NCBI GenBank assembly: GCA_913774355.1 | Contig: CAJYGB010000032.1 | Location: forward strand, 62,001 to 126,000 | From: an uncultured Chryseobacterium sp. | Lineage (GTDB): Bacteria; Bacteroidota; Bacteroidia; Flavobacteriales; Weeksellaceae | Direction: 5' to 3' | DNA: 64,000 nucleotides | Shown: one piece after another, positions 25,725 through 34,602 of the stretch | Layout of the letters: every line of letters begins with the position of its first letter | Position numbering within the stretch: the stretch's first letter is position 1 | The notes under the pieces: model-generated | Seen by the model: only the letters and a program-made list of their open reading frames with translations | Database searches by the model: none | What the model was told of the DNA's origin: nothing | Translations under genes and position numbers: made by a program

Positions 25725-27353
25725 ATGAATTCAGAAAACAACCCTTCATTCCACGAGATATTTAAACCTGAAAATGAAATCCCAGAAGAATATAAAGTGC
25801 CCGAAATCCATCAGCGGGAATACCTTTTAAATGGAGAGCTTGTGCCCTGGAAGGGTGATGTGCAGGAAATTTATTCTCCGGTCTGCATTCGTACGGAAAA
25901 CGGAGCGGAGCGGAAATTACTTGGCAGCATTCCGAATATCGGTCCCGATGAGGCGATGAAAGTTCTTGATGCCTGTGTAAAAGCTTACGACAATGGGCTG
26001 GGGGAGTGGCCGACCATGTCGGTGGAAGGAAGGATCAAATGCATGCAGAAGTTTGTATATTTAATGATACAGCAAAGAGATTTGGTTATCAGGCTGCTGA
26101 TGTGGGAAATCGGAAAGACCCTTGCCGATTCCACCAAAGAATTCGACCGGACCGTCGATTACATTAACCAGACCATCGATGCTTTAAAAGACCTTGACCG
26201 CGAATCATCCAGGTTCCAGCAGGCAGAAGGAACGATCGCACAGATCAGAAGAGCACCGCTCGGTGTTGTATTGAGCATGGGACCATTTAATTATCCTTTA
26301 AATGAAATTTTCACGACCCTGATTCCTGCCCTGATCATGGGAAATACCATTCTTTTTAAACTTCCGAAGCACGGAGTTCTGGCACATTATCCCTTGTTAA
26401 AAGCATTTAAAGAAGCCTTTCCTCCGGGAACAGTCAATACCTTATATGGTAAAGGATCGGATATTATTACGCCGATTATGGAGAGTGGAAAGGTAAATGT
26501 CCTGGCTTTTATCGGTTCCAGTAAAGTAGCCAACGGACTGAAAAAACTGCATCCCAAAGTTAACCGTTTACGGGCAATCCTGAGTCTTGATGCAAAAAAT
26601 GCGGCTATTGTAACCAGACATGCGAATCTTGATGTGGCGGTAAGCGAATGTATCCTCGGAGCCCTTTCTTTCAACGGACAAAGATGTACGGCACTGAAGC
26701 TGATTTTCGTTCAGAAAGAGGTCGCCGCAGAATTTACTCGAAAACTAACGGCTGCGGTTTCTGCCCTGAAGCCCGGGCTTCCGTGGGAGAAAGATGTGAA
26801 AATTACGCCGCTTCCGGAAGTTAACAAACCGCTTTATCTTAAAGAATGTATCGATGACGCAGTGTCGAAAGGCGCAAAGGTTTTAAATGAACAAGGCGGT
26901 TTTACCGAAGAATCTTTTGTTTTTCCGGCAGTGGTGTACCCTGTGAACAGCGAGATGAAACTCTATCATGAAGAGCAGTTCGGACCGATAATTCCTGTGG
27001 TTCCGTTTGATGACATTGAAGAGCCGATCGATTACCAGGTTCATGCTTCCCACGGGATGCAGGTAAGCATTTTCAGTGAAGATCCGATGGAAGTTTCAAA
27101 ACTGATCGATCCGTTTGTTAATCTGGTAAGCCGGGTGAATATTAATTGCCAAGCCCAGCGTGGTCCGGATGTATTCCCTTTTACCGGAAGAAAGGATAGT
27201 GCGGAAGGTACGCTTTCTGTGTTTGATGCTTTGCGTTCGTTTTCGATACGGTCACTGGTGGCAGCCAAAATTACAGATTCTAATAAGAACCTGCTGAATA
27301 CGATTGTCCGGGATCATGATTCCAATTTCCTGAGCACGGATTATATTTTTTAA
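25725..27353 (+). CDS. gapN: GapN-like NADP-dependent aldehyde dehydrogenase
   Basis: 542 aa of the ALDH superfamily, most like non-phosphorylating glyceraldehyde-3-phosphate dehydrogenase (glyceraldehyde-3-P to 3-phosphoglycerate with NADP+). Oxyanion Asn189 lies in GPFNYP, Lys212 in LFKLPKH, and nucleophile Cys321 in FNGQRCTALK. The usual ELGGK motif, whose Glu is the general base, is replaced: S287 in LSLDAKN stands 34 residues before the Cys, exactly where the Glu should be. The enzyme may be an altered subfamily or may hydrolyse its acyl intermediate differently. It is monocistronic; the substrate call is by overall similarity. Confidence 0.75.
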   Translation: MNSENNPSFHEIFKPENEIPEEYKVPEIHQREYLLNGELVPWKGDVQEIYSPVCIRTENGAERKLLGSIPNIGPDEAMKVLDACVKAYDNGLGEWPTMSVEGRIKCMQKFVYLMIQQRDLVIRLLMWEIGKTLADSTKEFDRTVDYINQTIDALKDLDRESSRFQQAEGTIAQIRRAPLGVVLSMGPFNYPLNEIFTTLIPALIMGNTILFKLPKHGVLAHYPLLKAFKEAFPPGTVNTLYGKGSDIITPIMESGKVNVLAFIGSSKVANGLKKLHPKVNRLRAILSLDAKNAAIVTRHANLDVAVSECILGALSFNGQRCTALKLIFVQKEVAAEFTRKLTAAVSALKPGLPWEKDVKITPLPEVNKPLYLKECIDDAVSKGAKVLNEQGGFTEESFVFPAVVYPVNSEMKLYHEEQFGPIIPVVPFDDIEEPIDYQVHASHGMQVSIFSEDPMEVSKLIDPFVNLVSRVNINCQAQRGPDVFPFTGRKDSAEGTLSVFDALRSFSIRSLVAAKITDSNKNLLNTIVRDHDSNFLSTDYIF

Positions 27354-27646
27354 TATGAAAGTACAGCAACCTGAAGGGAGATTTGACCTGGATTTTTCAG
27401 TACAAAAATCAGCAGTTTAAATCTAACCATAGAATTTTAACCATAAAGAATCAGAAGATAGAGATGCTGTAGAATAAAGCTTAAGCATCGGATGCCAAAT
27501 AAGTTAACAAAAAGTTTTAAAATCAAAAGAAAAATTTATCAGTAATAACTATCTCGGCCGCTGAAGTTGCTTGAAACGGCAGATTTTTTTTGAAGATCAG
27601 TTTGTAGGTGGGAAATATTCAATGAAAATTGGGAAATTCCAAAAAT
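27354..27646. other. Intergenic, no gene seen
   Basis: AT-rich spacer between convergent genes. Apart from the strong hairpin at its right end, I find no conserved structure. Confidence 0.4.
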
Positions 27647-27680
27647 AAAATCCGCAGTCTGAAAAAGACTGCGGATTTTC
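27647..27680. terminator. Strong hairpin terminator
   Basis: The perfect 14-bp stem AAAATCCGCAGTCT/AGACTGCGGATTTT terminates the minus-strand hydrolase gene and would serve the convergent gapN as well. Confidence 0.8.
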
Positions 27681-27718
27681 GATTAGTAAAAATCAAAAAA
27701 ACATATATTGGAAAAAAG

Positions 27719-28549
27719 TTACTGTTGAGTCAGGAACCTGCTTATAATACTGTTCAGTTCGTCGGCGTGGGTCACATTAAGACCGTGCGGTCCGCCTTCG
27801 ATAATAAAAAATTCGTTGTTGGCAATTCCCTGTGCAGCCTGCTTTCCGGCTGTATCGATAGGGACGATATTATCGGAATCTCCATGAACGATCAGTGTTT
27901 TTACATTTACATTCGGAAGTTCCGGACGGAAATCGGTATTGGCCCAGCTCTCCGCACATTTGATGGTAGCAATAGGGTTGGCAAATGAGGCAATGGCCCA
28001 GTCATAGTCAAGCTGTTTTTGGCTAACCGGCTTGGACAACATTCCATAATTATAAAAATCTTTATGGAAGGATTCCAGGAAGGTAATTCTGTCGGTCTTC
28101 AGAGCATTCATGATCTCATCCAGTTTTTCCTGCGGAACGCCGTCCGGATTGTCTTCTTTCTGTTTAACGACAGGAATGATTGATGAAATCAGAGCAATCC
28201 TGTCTACATTTTCAGAACCGTAATTTGTAAGATAACGTACCACTTCTCCGCCTCCCATGGAGAAGCCGAAAAGAATTACATTTTTCAGATCCAGTTGTGA
28301 AATCAATTCATGAAGGTCTTTCGTTAGTCCGTCATAATCATATCCGTTTGCAGTTGGTGATGATTTTCCGAAGCCCTTTCGGTCATACGTGATCACACGG
28401 TATCCTAAATTAAGAAGTACAGGAATCTGCATTTCCCATGATTTCCCGCTGAGCGGCCATCCGTGGATAAGAATAATGGGTTGTCCTGATCCGAAATCTT
28501 CGTAGTAAAGTTGGACGCTCTGATCGTCCTGTTTTGTAATGTAAGGCAT
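27719..28549 (-). CDS. Alpha/beta hydrolase (non-heme chloroperoxidase/esterase type)
   Basis: 276 aa with the alpha/beta-hydrolase fold. The oxyanion region is LIHGWPLSGKSW, the nucleophile Ser is in LFGFSMGGGEV, the Asp is in VHGDSDNIVP, and the His is in GGPHGLNVTH. The overall pattern fits cofactor-free haloperoxidases/arylesterases that hydrolyse esters or form peracids. There is no signal peptide from the chosen ATG (MPYITKQDDQ). A frame open to 28594 adds residues not expected for the family. Substrate unknown. Confidence 0.85.
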   Translation of the reverse strand: MPYITKQDDQSVQLYYEDFGSGQPIILIHGWPLSGKSWEMQIPVLLNLGYRVITYDRKGFGKSSPTANGYDYDGLTKDLHELISQLDLKNVILFGFSMGGGEVVRYLTNYGSENVDRIALISSIIPVVKQKEDNPDGVPQEKLDEIMNALKTDRITFLESFHKDFYNYGMLSKPVSQKQLDYDWAIASFANPIATIKCAESWANTDFRPELPNVNVKTLIVHGDSDNIVPIDTAGKQAAQGIANNEFFIIEGGPHGLNVTHADELNSIISRFLTQQ

Positions 28550-28790
28550 ATTGATATTTTTGGTGTACCACAAGAGTTTCAAATATTGAGCCATAAATAG
28601 AAATGTGGTACCTAAATATTTTACATGATTGGGGAAACAAACTTAGGTAAAAGGCTGAAGAGGAGATATGGATACTGGACGTTTCTTTTGGCAACATCAA
28701 GGCTGGCAGCCTGTAATATCAGATCATATTGTTTTTCTTACCGAGGATTATATTTACTGATCAAATTCCTGATTTTACTTTTTCTTTTTT

Positions 28791-28998
28791 AGAGCCTTTT
28801 TAAATTTTAATTCAGCAAACTTTCCGTCATTTTTCTTAATTTTCTGAATCAAATAAACTTTGTTTATTTTTCACTTTAATACGATGATTTCAATTGATTT
28901 AATTGAATATTACAGGGTAACCGACATATTGATTTTTTAAGCTAAAATGCCTTAAATTCTTAATGTTAAAATATAAAAGGTAAATTTAAAGAGTCTCT
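28791..28998. mobile_element. MITE-like repeat, copy 2 (about 208 bp)
   Basis: Aligns end to end with the element at 6431-6639 and begins and ends with the same kind of ~17-bp inverted repeat (AGAGCC...TTTAAATTT / AAATTTAAA...TCTCT). Conservation of the ends and of internal blocks without any reading frame suggests a non-autonomous element or a functional RNA/DNA structure. The rest of 28550-29133 shows nothing further. Confidence 0.7.
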
Positions 28999-29133
28999 TA
29001 GATATCTGACAATAAAGTAATTCATTTTATTTTTATTTAATAGATAAGCAGATCCGCTGTTTTTATTATTTTTCAGGAAAAGCTGTAACATTTTTTCTAA
29101 GGCGAAACTAACTCTTCAGAAGTATACAAAATC

Positions 29134-29631
29134 ATGGATTCAACAGAACATGAATTTTTAAAGAAAATCGAAAAGCACAAAGGAATCATTTTCAAGATTT
29201 CCAAAATGTATATGGAGGAAAAGGATGATCTTGACGACCTCTTCCAGGAGATTATTTATCAGCTCTGGAAAGCGTATCCTAAGTTCAGGGGAGAGAGTAA
29301 GTTTTCTACTTGGCTGTACCGTATTGCATTGAACACGGCTATTATTTTTCTTAAAAATGAAAAGAAAAGAAGCATTTTCGGGCGCGACGATTTTTCCGAA
29401 TATAAAATTGTCCAGGACGAGTTCGACCATGAAAAGGAAGAAAAACTGAATGCGATGTACCAAGCCATCCATCAGCTGAATTCCATCGACAAAGCTTTTG
29501 TTTTTTACTATCTTGAAAATGTTTCCGGAAAGGAAATTGCCGAGCAAATGGGTATTTCCGAAGGAAACGTACGGGTAAAAATGAACCGCGCCAAAAATAA
29601 ACTGAAAGATATCTTACAAACGAATACCTAA
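29134..29631 (+). CDS. ECF-type RNA polymerase sigma factor (1)
   Basis: A 165-aa sigma-70 family member with only regions 2 and 4. Region 2 includes DDLFQEIIYQLWKAYPKFRGESKFSTWLYRIALNTA. Region 4 is LNSIDKAFVFYYLENVSGKEIAEQMGISEGNVRVKMNRAKNKL with its helix-turn-helix. It is followed 20 bp later by a membrane protein gene, probably its anti-sigma partner. Extracytoplasmic-stress type control is likely; regulon unknown. Confidence 0.93.
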   Translation: MDSTEHEFLKKIEKHKGIIFKISKMYMEEKDDLDDLFQEIIYQLWKAYPKFRGESKFSTWLYRIALNTAIIFLKNEKKRSIFGRDDFSEYKIVQDEFDHEKEEKLNAMYQAIHQLNSIDKAFVFYYLENVSGKEIAEQMGISEGNVRVKMNRAKNKLKDILQTNT

Positions 29632-29651
29632 TAATTTTAAATTTATTTATC

Positions 29652-30248
29652 ATGAATATAGACGAACTTAAAAATACCTGGAATGAAGATGATTCCCTGG
29701 AACAAATGCCGGAAATCAGTATCGAACAGAAAAGCAGGATCAATCTTCCGCTTGAGAAAATCCGTAAAAATATGCGGATGGAGCTGTGGTCGACGGTCGG
29801 GATCTTTATTTTTGCCTTTGCTGTTATTGCGTTTTGTGAAGGAAATTTTAAATTTAAATTTTACCTCTCGATCCTGATTGGATCAATGGTTTTTGTGACC
29901 TTCTTCTTTTACAGTCAGTTTTTTAAATTGTACAGAAACATGAGCGATCCGGGGATGAAAACATTGGACGGATTAAAGGATTTGCTCCATCAGTTTAATC
30001 TGAATAAGCAGTATTACCTTTCCTTTTACCTTTCCTTTGTTCCGTTTCTGGTTTGCGAACTGATTATCGTGCTGGAATTTATTCCCCGCCCGGTACCGTT
30101 GTCTGATGTGCAGATTGCATCGGTTCTTATCAGTACTCTTGTGATCACCATGCCTTTGTTGGTGATTATCGGCAAGTGGTGGTTCCTGGTATTTTACGGA
30201 AGATATATGCAACAGGTAGAGTATCTTGTGAAAGAACTTGACCGGTAG
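29652..30248 (+). CDS. Membrane protein, probable anti-sigma partner
   Basis: 198 aa. A ~45-residue N-terminal cytosolic segment (MNIDELKNTWNEDDSLEQMP...) precedes four membrane helices (about 48-66, 73-92, 125-145 and 157-180). It lacks the zinc-binding HxxxCxxC of ZAS anti-sigma factors. The assignment rests on position right behind the sigma gene and the short N-terminal domain, a common Bacteroidota pairing. A perfect terminator begins at its stop codon. Confidence 0.65.
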   Translation: MNIDELKNTWNEDDSLEQMPEISIEQKSRINLPLEKIRKNMRMELWSTVGIFIFAFAVIAFCEGNFKFKFYLSILIGSMVFVTFFFYSQFFKLYRNMSDPGMKTLDGLKDLLHQFNLNKQYYLSFYLSFVPFLVCELIIVLEFIPRPVPLSDVQIASVLISTLVITMPLLVIIGKWWFLVFYGRYMQQVEYLVKELDR

Positions 30249-30280
30249 GCTTCGGCGGGCCAAAGGCCCGCCGAAGCCTT
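30248..30280. terminator. Perfect 14-bp terminator hairpin
   Basis: GGCTTCGGCGGGCC/GGCCCGCCGAAGCC with an AAA loop, placed between convergent genes. It is GC-rich and very stable, though the T-run is short. Confidence 0.75.
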
Positions 30281-30842
30281 ACTGCGTATAATAGGCCGGG
30301 AATTCCCTCACAAGTGCATACAAATCACGCCATTCAAAATAATCCGGACTCACTGAGCTGACATTATTAAACCCTTTGTCTTTAAACAGTTTTTTGGTCC
30401 GGGTCACATGAAAATATTGAGAAACAACAATGATACTGTTGGAATCAAGCTTAGATTGTAACCGTAACGTATTTTCAACCGTTGCCCGGGTATTGTCACC
30501 CTTATTATCAACGATGATTACGGAGCCGGGAATTCCTTTTGATACCAGGAAATCTTTCATTTTATTGCCTTCGTAAAAACCTTCTTTTCCCAGGCCGCCG
30601 CTTACGAGGATCTTTTTAACCCGCCGTTTTTTATACAGTGCAATCCCGCTTTCCAACCGTTTTTCAAGCCTGATCGATAAAGTGCCGTCTTCGTTTACCT
30701 TATTCCCTAAAATAACAGCAAGGTCCGCTTGTTTTCCTTCATCGGAAATACCGTCCGTAATAATATAAATGGAATGAAAGATAAACCATAAAAGAAAAAG
30801 CATGAAAAAGATTTTAACGGATCTGAAAAAATTTCTAACCAT
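30279..30842 (-). CDS. DUF218/YdcF-like (SanA/ElyC) membrane protein
   Basis: 187 aa. One N-terminal membrane helix (about 5-27) is followed by a DUF218 alpha/beta domain: DLAVILGNKVNEDG, ILVSGGLGKEG, DNKGDNTRATVENTL and VVSQYFHVTRTKKLF. Relatives (SanA, ElyC, YdcF) influence envelope integrity and vancomycin resistance in enterobacteria. It faces the periplasm as a signal-anchored protein. It starts 9 bp after the stop of the S41 peptidase gene, so the two form an operon. Confidence 0.83.
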   Translation of the reverse strand: MVRNFFRSVKIFFMLFLLWFIFHSIYIITDGISDEGKQADLAVILGNKVNEDGTLSIRLEKRLESGIALYKKRRVKKILVSGGLGKEGFYEGNKMKDFLVSKGIPGSVIIVDNKGDNTRATVENTLRLQSKLDSNSIIVVSQYFHVTRTKKLFKDKGFNNVSSVSPDYFEWRDLYALVREFPAYYTQ

Positions 30843-30851
30843 AAAATACAG

Positions 30852-32393
30852 CTATTGTTTTTTATTTTTCTCTTTTTCAATGTCCTTGATGATCCAATCC
30901 ATTTCGGGATCTTTCTGATTTAGAATATCCTGCATGGTTCCGGAAATTTTCACATCCGGGACAACACCTTTTTTCGTATCCGTAAAATCAATATTCGGCT
31001 GCACCAGCAGAACGCCGATCGGAAGGTCTATTTTTGAATTCGGAAGGGTCTGGTACGAATAAAATCCAGCTACGGTCCCATCGTTGGCTCCGCCGGTTTC
31101 TTCACCCACCAGAACAGCCCTTTTATCATTTTTAAGCTTGGCTGAAAAAATTGAGGATGCCGAGAAACTTCCGCCGTTGATGAGCACGAAAACTTTTCCG
31201 ATAAAAGCATCTTTGTTGGGTTTTGAAAGTTTGTCAGCTTTGTTTTTATAGTAAAACCTGCCGTCTTTTTTATAGGTGCTGAAGGTCTGTCCGAAGAAAA
31301 AGGCAGGATATGCAAGGGTTTTCAGAATGTATTGTAAGACATTGGTTTTCCTGAAATAATTTGTTTTTATGGGTGATGTTGCTGAGGTTACCTGCGAAGG
31401 TTTGATCAGGGTATAAGGTTCCGGGCTCAGGTAAGAATACAGGTTGTTGATTTCCTGGAGCGAGCCGCCGTAATTATTCCGGATGTCGATAATCAGATAG
31501 GAAGAACCTGCCTTTTTGATTTTACCAAAAGTTTCTTGGTAAAACTTCGCAGAATAATCACCTGAAAAGCTCTTTATTTTAATATACGCGATGCTGCTGT
31601 CCTGATCCAGAAACTTAAAGTTCCTGTTGTACGAATTGTTGAAAGCAATATAATCATTTACTTTCTTCTCTTCGGTTCGTTTCTTATTTTCCTTTTCTTT
31701 TTTAAGATCGTCTTCAGACTTTGTTTCACGGGTGAGTTCGTATATTTTCTTTTGTCCTTTATAGACCGTTTCCAGAGTAGCATGATCTTCGTAACCTTTT
31801 TCCGCTACATAGTAATTAAAGAATACATCTTTCAGGTAATATGGATGGAAAGTGGTGTTGAAACCATCACTGCTGATAAGCTTCCTGTATTTCTTTATGT
31901 AATCGGAAACGGAAACCTGATCAATACAGAGAATCTCGGTCCCCGGCGGAATATGCTGAATGGAATCTTTGTTTTCAACAATAAAAAGCCTGTCGCCTTC
32001 CACGTAATATCCGAAACGGCTGAACATTCCTTTCTTACCTTCCAGTGTTCTGATTTCCTTTTTGGTAATCATCTTCGACGGAATTCTGAGGGAAAGATGG
32101 CCTTCTCGGATGCCGGCGATCACGGGCTGCAGCTTAAAATAAAACTGAAGCGGCGTAAGCGGTTTCGTAATGGTATGTTTAAGGCTGTCGAATTTATGGT
32201 CAAGATCTCCTTTCGCGATGTACCAGTACAGCTGCGGATGGGTTTCCTTCAGTTTTGAATAGACAAAATCTACATCCTCTTTCAGCTTTTCGGGAGGTAA
32301 GCATACTTTTTGCTGCTCATTATATTTCTTTACAGATACACAGGAGCTCAATGTAAAGAATAACAGGAATATGAAATAATTTTTTAAATGCAC
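30852..32393 (-). CDS. S41 family peptidase lipoprotein
   Basis: 513 aa. A lipoprotein signal (FLLFFTLSSC, Cys at about 18) anchors it to the envelope. The body is a C-terminal-processing-protease-like S41 domain: a tight PDZ-like insert, then YLIIDIRNNYGGS, and the catalytic Ser in VLINGGSFSASSIFSAKLK with the following VLVGEETGGAN. A basic, charged segment (about 235-255) interrupts the N-terminal part. Likely a tail-specific or peptide-processing protease in the periplasm. First gene of the pair with DUF218. Confidence 0.87.
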   Translation of the reverse strand: MHLKNYFIFLLFFTLSSCVSVKKYNEQQKVCLPPEKLKEDVDFVYSKLKETHPQLYWYIAKGDLDHKFDSLKHTITKPLTPLQFYFKLQPVIAGIREGHLSLRIPSKMITKKEIRTLEGKKGMFSRFGYYVEGDRLFIVENKDSIQHIPPGTEILCIDQVSVSDYIKKYRKLISSDGFNTTFHPYYLKDVFFNYYVAEKGYEDHATLETVYKGQKKIYELTRETKSEDDLKKEKENKKRTEEKKVNDYIAFNNSYNRNFKFLDQDSSIAYIKIKSFSGDYSAKFYQETFGKIKKAGSSYLIIDIRNNYGGSLQEINNLYSYLSPEPYTLIKPSQVTSATSPIKTNYFRKTNVLQYILKTLAYPAFFFGQTFSTYKKDGRFYYKNKADKLSKPNKDAFIGKVFVLINGGSFSASSIFSAKLKNDKRAVLVGEETGGANDGTVAGFYSYQTLPNSKIDLPIGVLLVQPNIDFTDTKKGVVPDVKISGTMQDILNQKDPEMDWIIKDIEKEKNKKQ

Positions 32394-32552
32394 CTTGAAT
32401 TTTTTCCGGCATCTAATTTAATAGTTTACAGTTAATTAATGAATACGGTTCATGATAAATTTGGATAATTCCCGAAAAGTCTCAATAAAATAAAGGTTTT
32501 TGGTTTCTTGGCCGTCAATACATAAAGTAACACATTTTACAGTATTTTAAAA

Positions 32553-33647
32553 ATGATATATCTAATTATCGCCGCCGTTTTCATTATCCTTTTGTATTTT
32601 ATCATCACGGGGCAGGAGGTTTTCGGAGCGGAGGCAAAAGGAGAGAGGCTGCGGAGGATGCAGCAGTCGCAACATTATAAAAATCATCAGTTTCAGAACC
32701 TTAGCGAAACGCCATCTCTGGCGGCAGGGTATTCCATGCCTAAAGTAATGTACGATTTCTTTTTCAAAAAGAAGAACCCGCTGCTGAAGCCATTGAAGAA
32801 TATTCCTTCGATTCATACCGATTTAAATGCTCTTCCTAGAGATCAGGATGTCTTTGTATGGCTGGGGCATTCTTCCTATTATATTCAGACCGATGGGATT
32901 TCATTGTTGGTTGATCCCGTGCTTAGTCCTTATGGTTCACCGTTTAAATTTTTCAATAAAGCATTTAACGGAGCAGATATTTACAGACCGGATGACATTC
33001 CGGACTTGGATTATCTGGTGATAACCCACGATCATTACGATCATTTGGATTATCCTACGGTAAAAGCGATTAAAAATAAGGTTTCAAAAGTTATTCTTCC
33101 TCTGGGCGTCGGGGCACATCTTGAAAGATGGGGTTACCAGCCGGAGCAGCTGATCGAAGAAGAATGGGGAAGCGAAGTGAATTTGAAAAACGATTTGAAG
33201 ATCACATTTACCCCGGCAAGACATTTTTCAGGACGGAAAGCAAAGCGAAATGTAACGCTCTGGACTTCCTACGTGTTGCAAACTCCGACCAGGAAACTGT
33301 TTTTAGGGGGTGATAGTGGTTATGATACGCACTTCAAAAAGATCGGTGAACAATACGGGCCTTTCGATTATGCGATTCTTGAAAACGGACAGTACAATGA
33401 AGCCTGGAAATACATTCATGCGCTGCCGGAAGATGTGATCCAGACCAGCATTGATATCAATGCCAAAAATATCATCCCGGTTCATTCGTCAAAATTCGCT
33501 TTGGCGCTGCACGCATGGAATGAGCCGCTGCAAAAAGTTACGACGCTGGGAAAAGAGAAACATCTGAATGTAGTGACTCCCTTGATTGGAGAACCTGTCG
33601 ATTTAAATAAAAAGGATCAGCAGTTCAGAACCTGGTGGGAAGATTGA
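32553..33647 (+). CDS. MBL-fold metal-dependent hydrolase (UlaG/NAPE-PLD-like)
   Basis: 364 aa. An N-terminal hydrophobic helix (1-20) suggests membrane anchoring. The metallo-beta-lactamase core shows VWLGHSSYYIQTDG, LLVDPVLSPYGSP, the metal motif ITHDHYDHLDY (HxHxDH), FTPARHFSGR, FLGGDSGYD and IIPVHSSKFAL. The pattern is that of N-acyl-phosphatidylethanolamine phospholipase D-like proteins, so a phospho-diester lipid substrate is possible. It ends 1 bp before the convergent GNAT gene. Confidence 0.85.
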   Translation: MIYLIIAAVFIILLYFIITGQEVFGAEAKGERLRRMQQSQHYKNHQFQNLSETPSLAAGYSMPKVMYDFFFKKKNPLLKPLKNIPSIHTDLNALPRDQDVFVWLGHSSYYIQTDGISLLVDPVLSPYGSPFKFFNKAFNGADIYRPDDIPDLDYLVITHDHYDHLDYPTVKAIKNKVSKVILPLGVGAHLERWGYQPEQLIEEEWGSEVNLKNDLKITFTPARHFSGRKAKRNVTLWTSYVLQTPTRKLFLGGDSGYDTHFKKIGEQYGPFDYAILENGQYNEAWKYIHALPEDVIQTSIDINAKNIIPVHSSKFALALHAWNEPLQKVTTLGKEKHLNVVTPLIGEPVDLNKKDQQFRTWWED

Positions 33648-33648
33648 T

Positions 33649-33936
33649 TCAGGCGTGCCAGATGTCTTTGTATCTTGCCGGATGATTTTCAAACTGCTGT
33701 CTCACAAAGTCGCATTCGGGATCGATCATCATGTCTTTTTCTTCTGCATACCTTACCAGTTCGTCAAGGAGCATTTTGGCATATCCTTTTCCTTCATGTT
33801 CCTCATCAAGCTTGGTGTAATAGACGATCAATAACCTCCCGTCTATTTCGATGGACATATATCCTGCTTTTGTTCCGTCAATCAGTAGCTGCAGTTCATC
33901 CTGATAAGGAGCTATTTCAAATTTTATATTTTCCAT
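33649..33936 (-). CDS. GNAT-like acetyltransferase (YjdJ/NATD1 type)
   Basis: A 95-aa short GNAT domain. The acetyl-CoA loop is EHEGKGYAKMLLDELVRYAEEKDM, and the ending NHPARYKDIWHA is typical of the YjdJ/GTLF3B group. ATG 33936 gives the family start (MENIKFEIAPYQDE); an open frame continues upstream to 34005. Substrate unknown. Confidence 0.85.
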   Translation of the reverse strand: MENIKFEIAPYQDELQLLIDGTKAGYMSIEIDGRLLIVYYTKLDEEHEGKGYAKMLLDELVRYAEEKDMMIDPECDFVRQQFENHPARYKDIWHA

Positions 33937-34120
33937 GATCTTGGGATTTTGATTAAAAATGATGTGAAGCCTTTCTTTAAAATTACAAATTAATAATGAA
34001 TTCATTTATAATTTCTCACAGATTTTTTCTCAGCATATGAGACTTGAATAAGACTGTTTCTATGGCTGATATTCTTACAGGCCGATGAATTGGAAGGCTG
34101 GATTCTGTGTCTTATATTTC

Positions 34121-34250
34121 TAACCACAGATTTGCTCAGATTTTCACAGATGATTGTGTTTTATTTTTAACACATTAGCCACAGAGAAGATTTTAATAGC
34201 TTGAAAATATTTTTAGAACAGATCAGATTAAAAATCAAAGATTTTTAAAA
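34121..34250. repeat. Dispersed intergenic repeat (CCACAGATTT module)
   Basis: TAACCACAGATTTGCTCAGA plus TTTTCACAGATGATTG at 34121-34156, then GAAAATATTTTTAGAaCAgATCAGA and an AAAATCAAAGATTTTT palindrome near 34230. The same modules recur near 48281-48350, 52380-52510, 55386-55540 and 57900-58050, and in inverted form at 51041-51066. Confidence 0.65.
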
Positions 34251-34418
34251 TAGTTCTTTGTTTAAGCAGAATATAAGATTCAGATTGATATTAGCGTTCT
34301 GTCATCCTGGCTCTCGAAGGATTTTCGTAAGCGTTGATAAGGGCTTCGAGAGCCCGAGCCTGACAGTGTGTATATGCAGTTAAGTTTGGATTAACTAGTT
34401 CTTTGTTTAAGCAGAATA
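34251..34418. repeat. Palindromic element flanked by 23-bp direct repeats
   Basis: TAGTTCTTTGTTTAAGCAGA plus three more identical bases occurs at 34251-34273 and again at 34396-34418. Between them is a large inverted repeat: CTGTCA and GCTCTCGAAG (34299-34304, 34310-34319) pair with CTTCGAGAGC and TGACAG (34344-34353, 34361-34366). There is no reading frame. This explains most of the ~660-bp gap before the next gene; the rest is AT-rich and featureless. Confidence 0.7.
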
Positions 34419-34602
34419 AAAGTTCAGACTTTATGTAATCCTGATTTTCACAGATGATAGTGTTTTTTTAACACACTAAACGTATAAAAACCATTTCGGG
34501 GACTGCGCCTATCAAAGATAAAAATTTTAAAGGAAAATTAGAATATTTTAAGAAAATCTGGCATTTTAATTGAAAATACCAAAGTATTTAAATTTGGTGA
34601 TT

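Noticed and set aside
32562..32816. Minus-strand frame antisense to the MBL-fold gene
   Set aside because: No homology-like features; shadow of the MBL gene.
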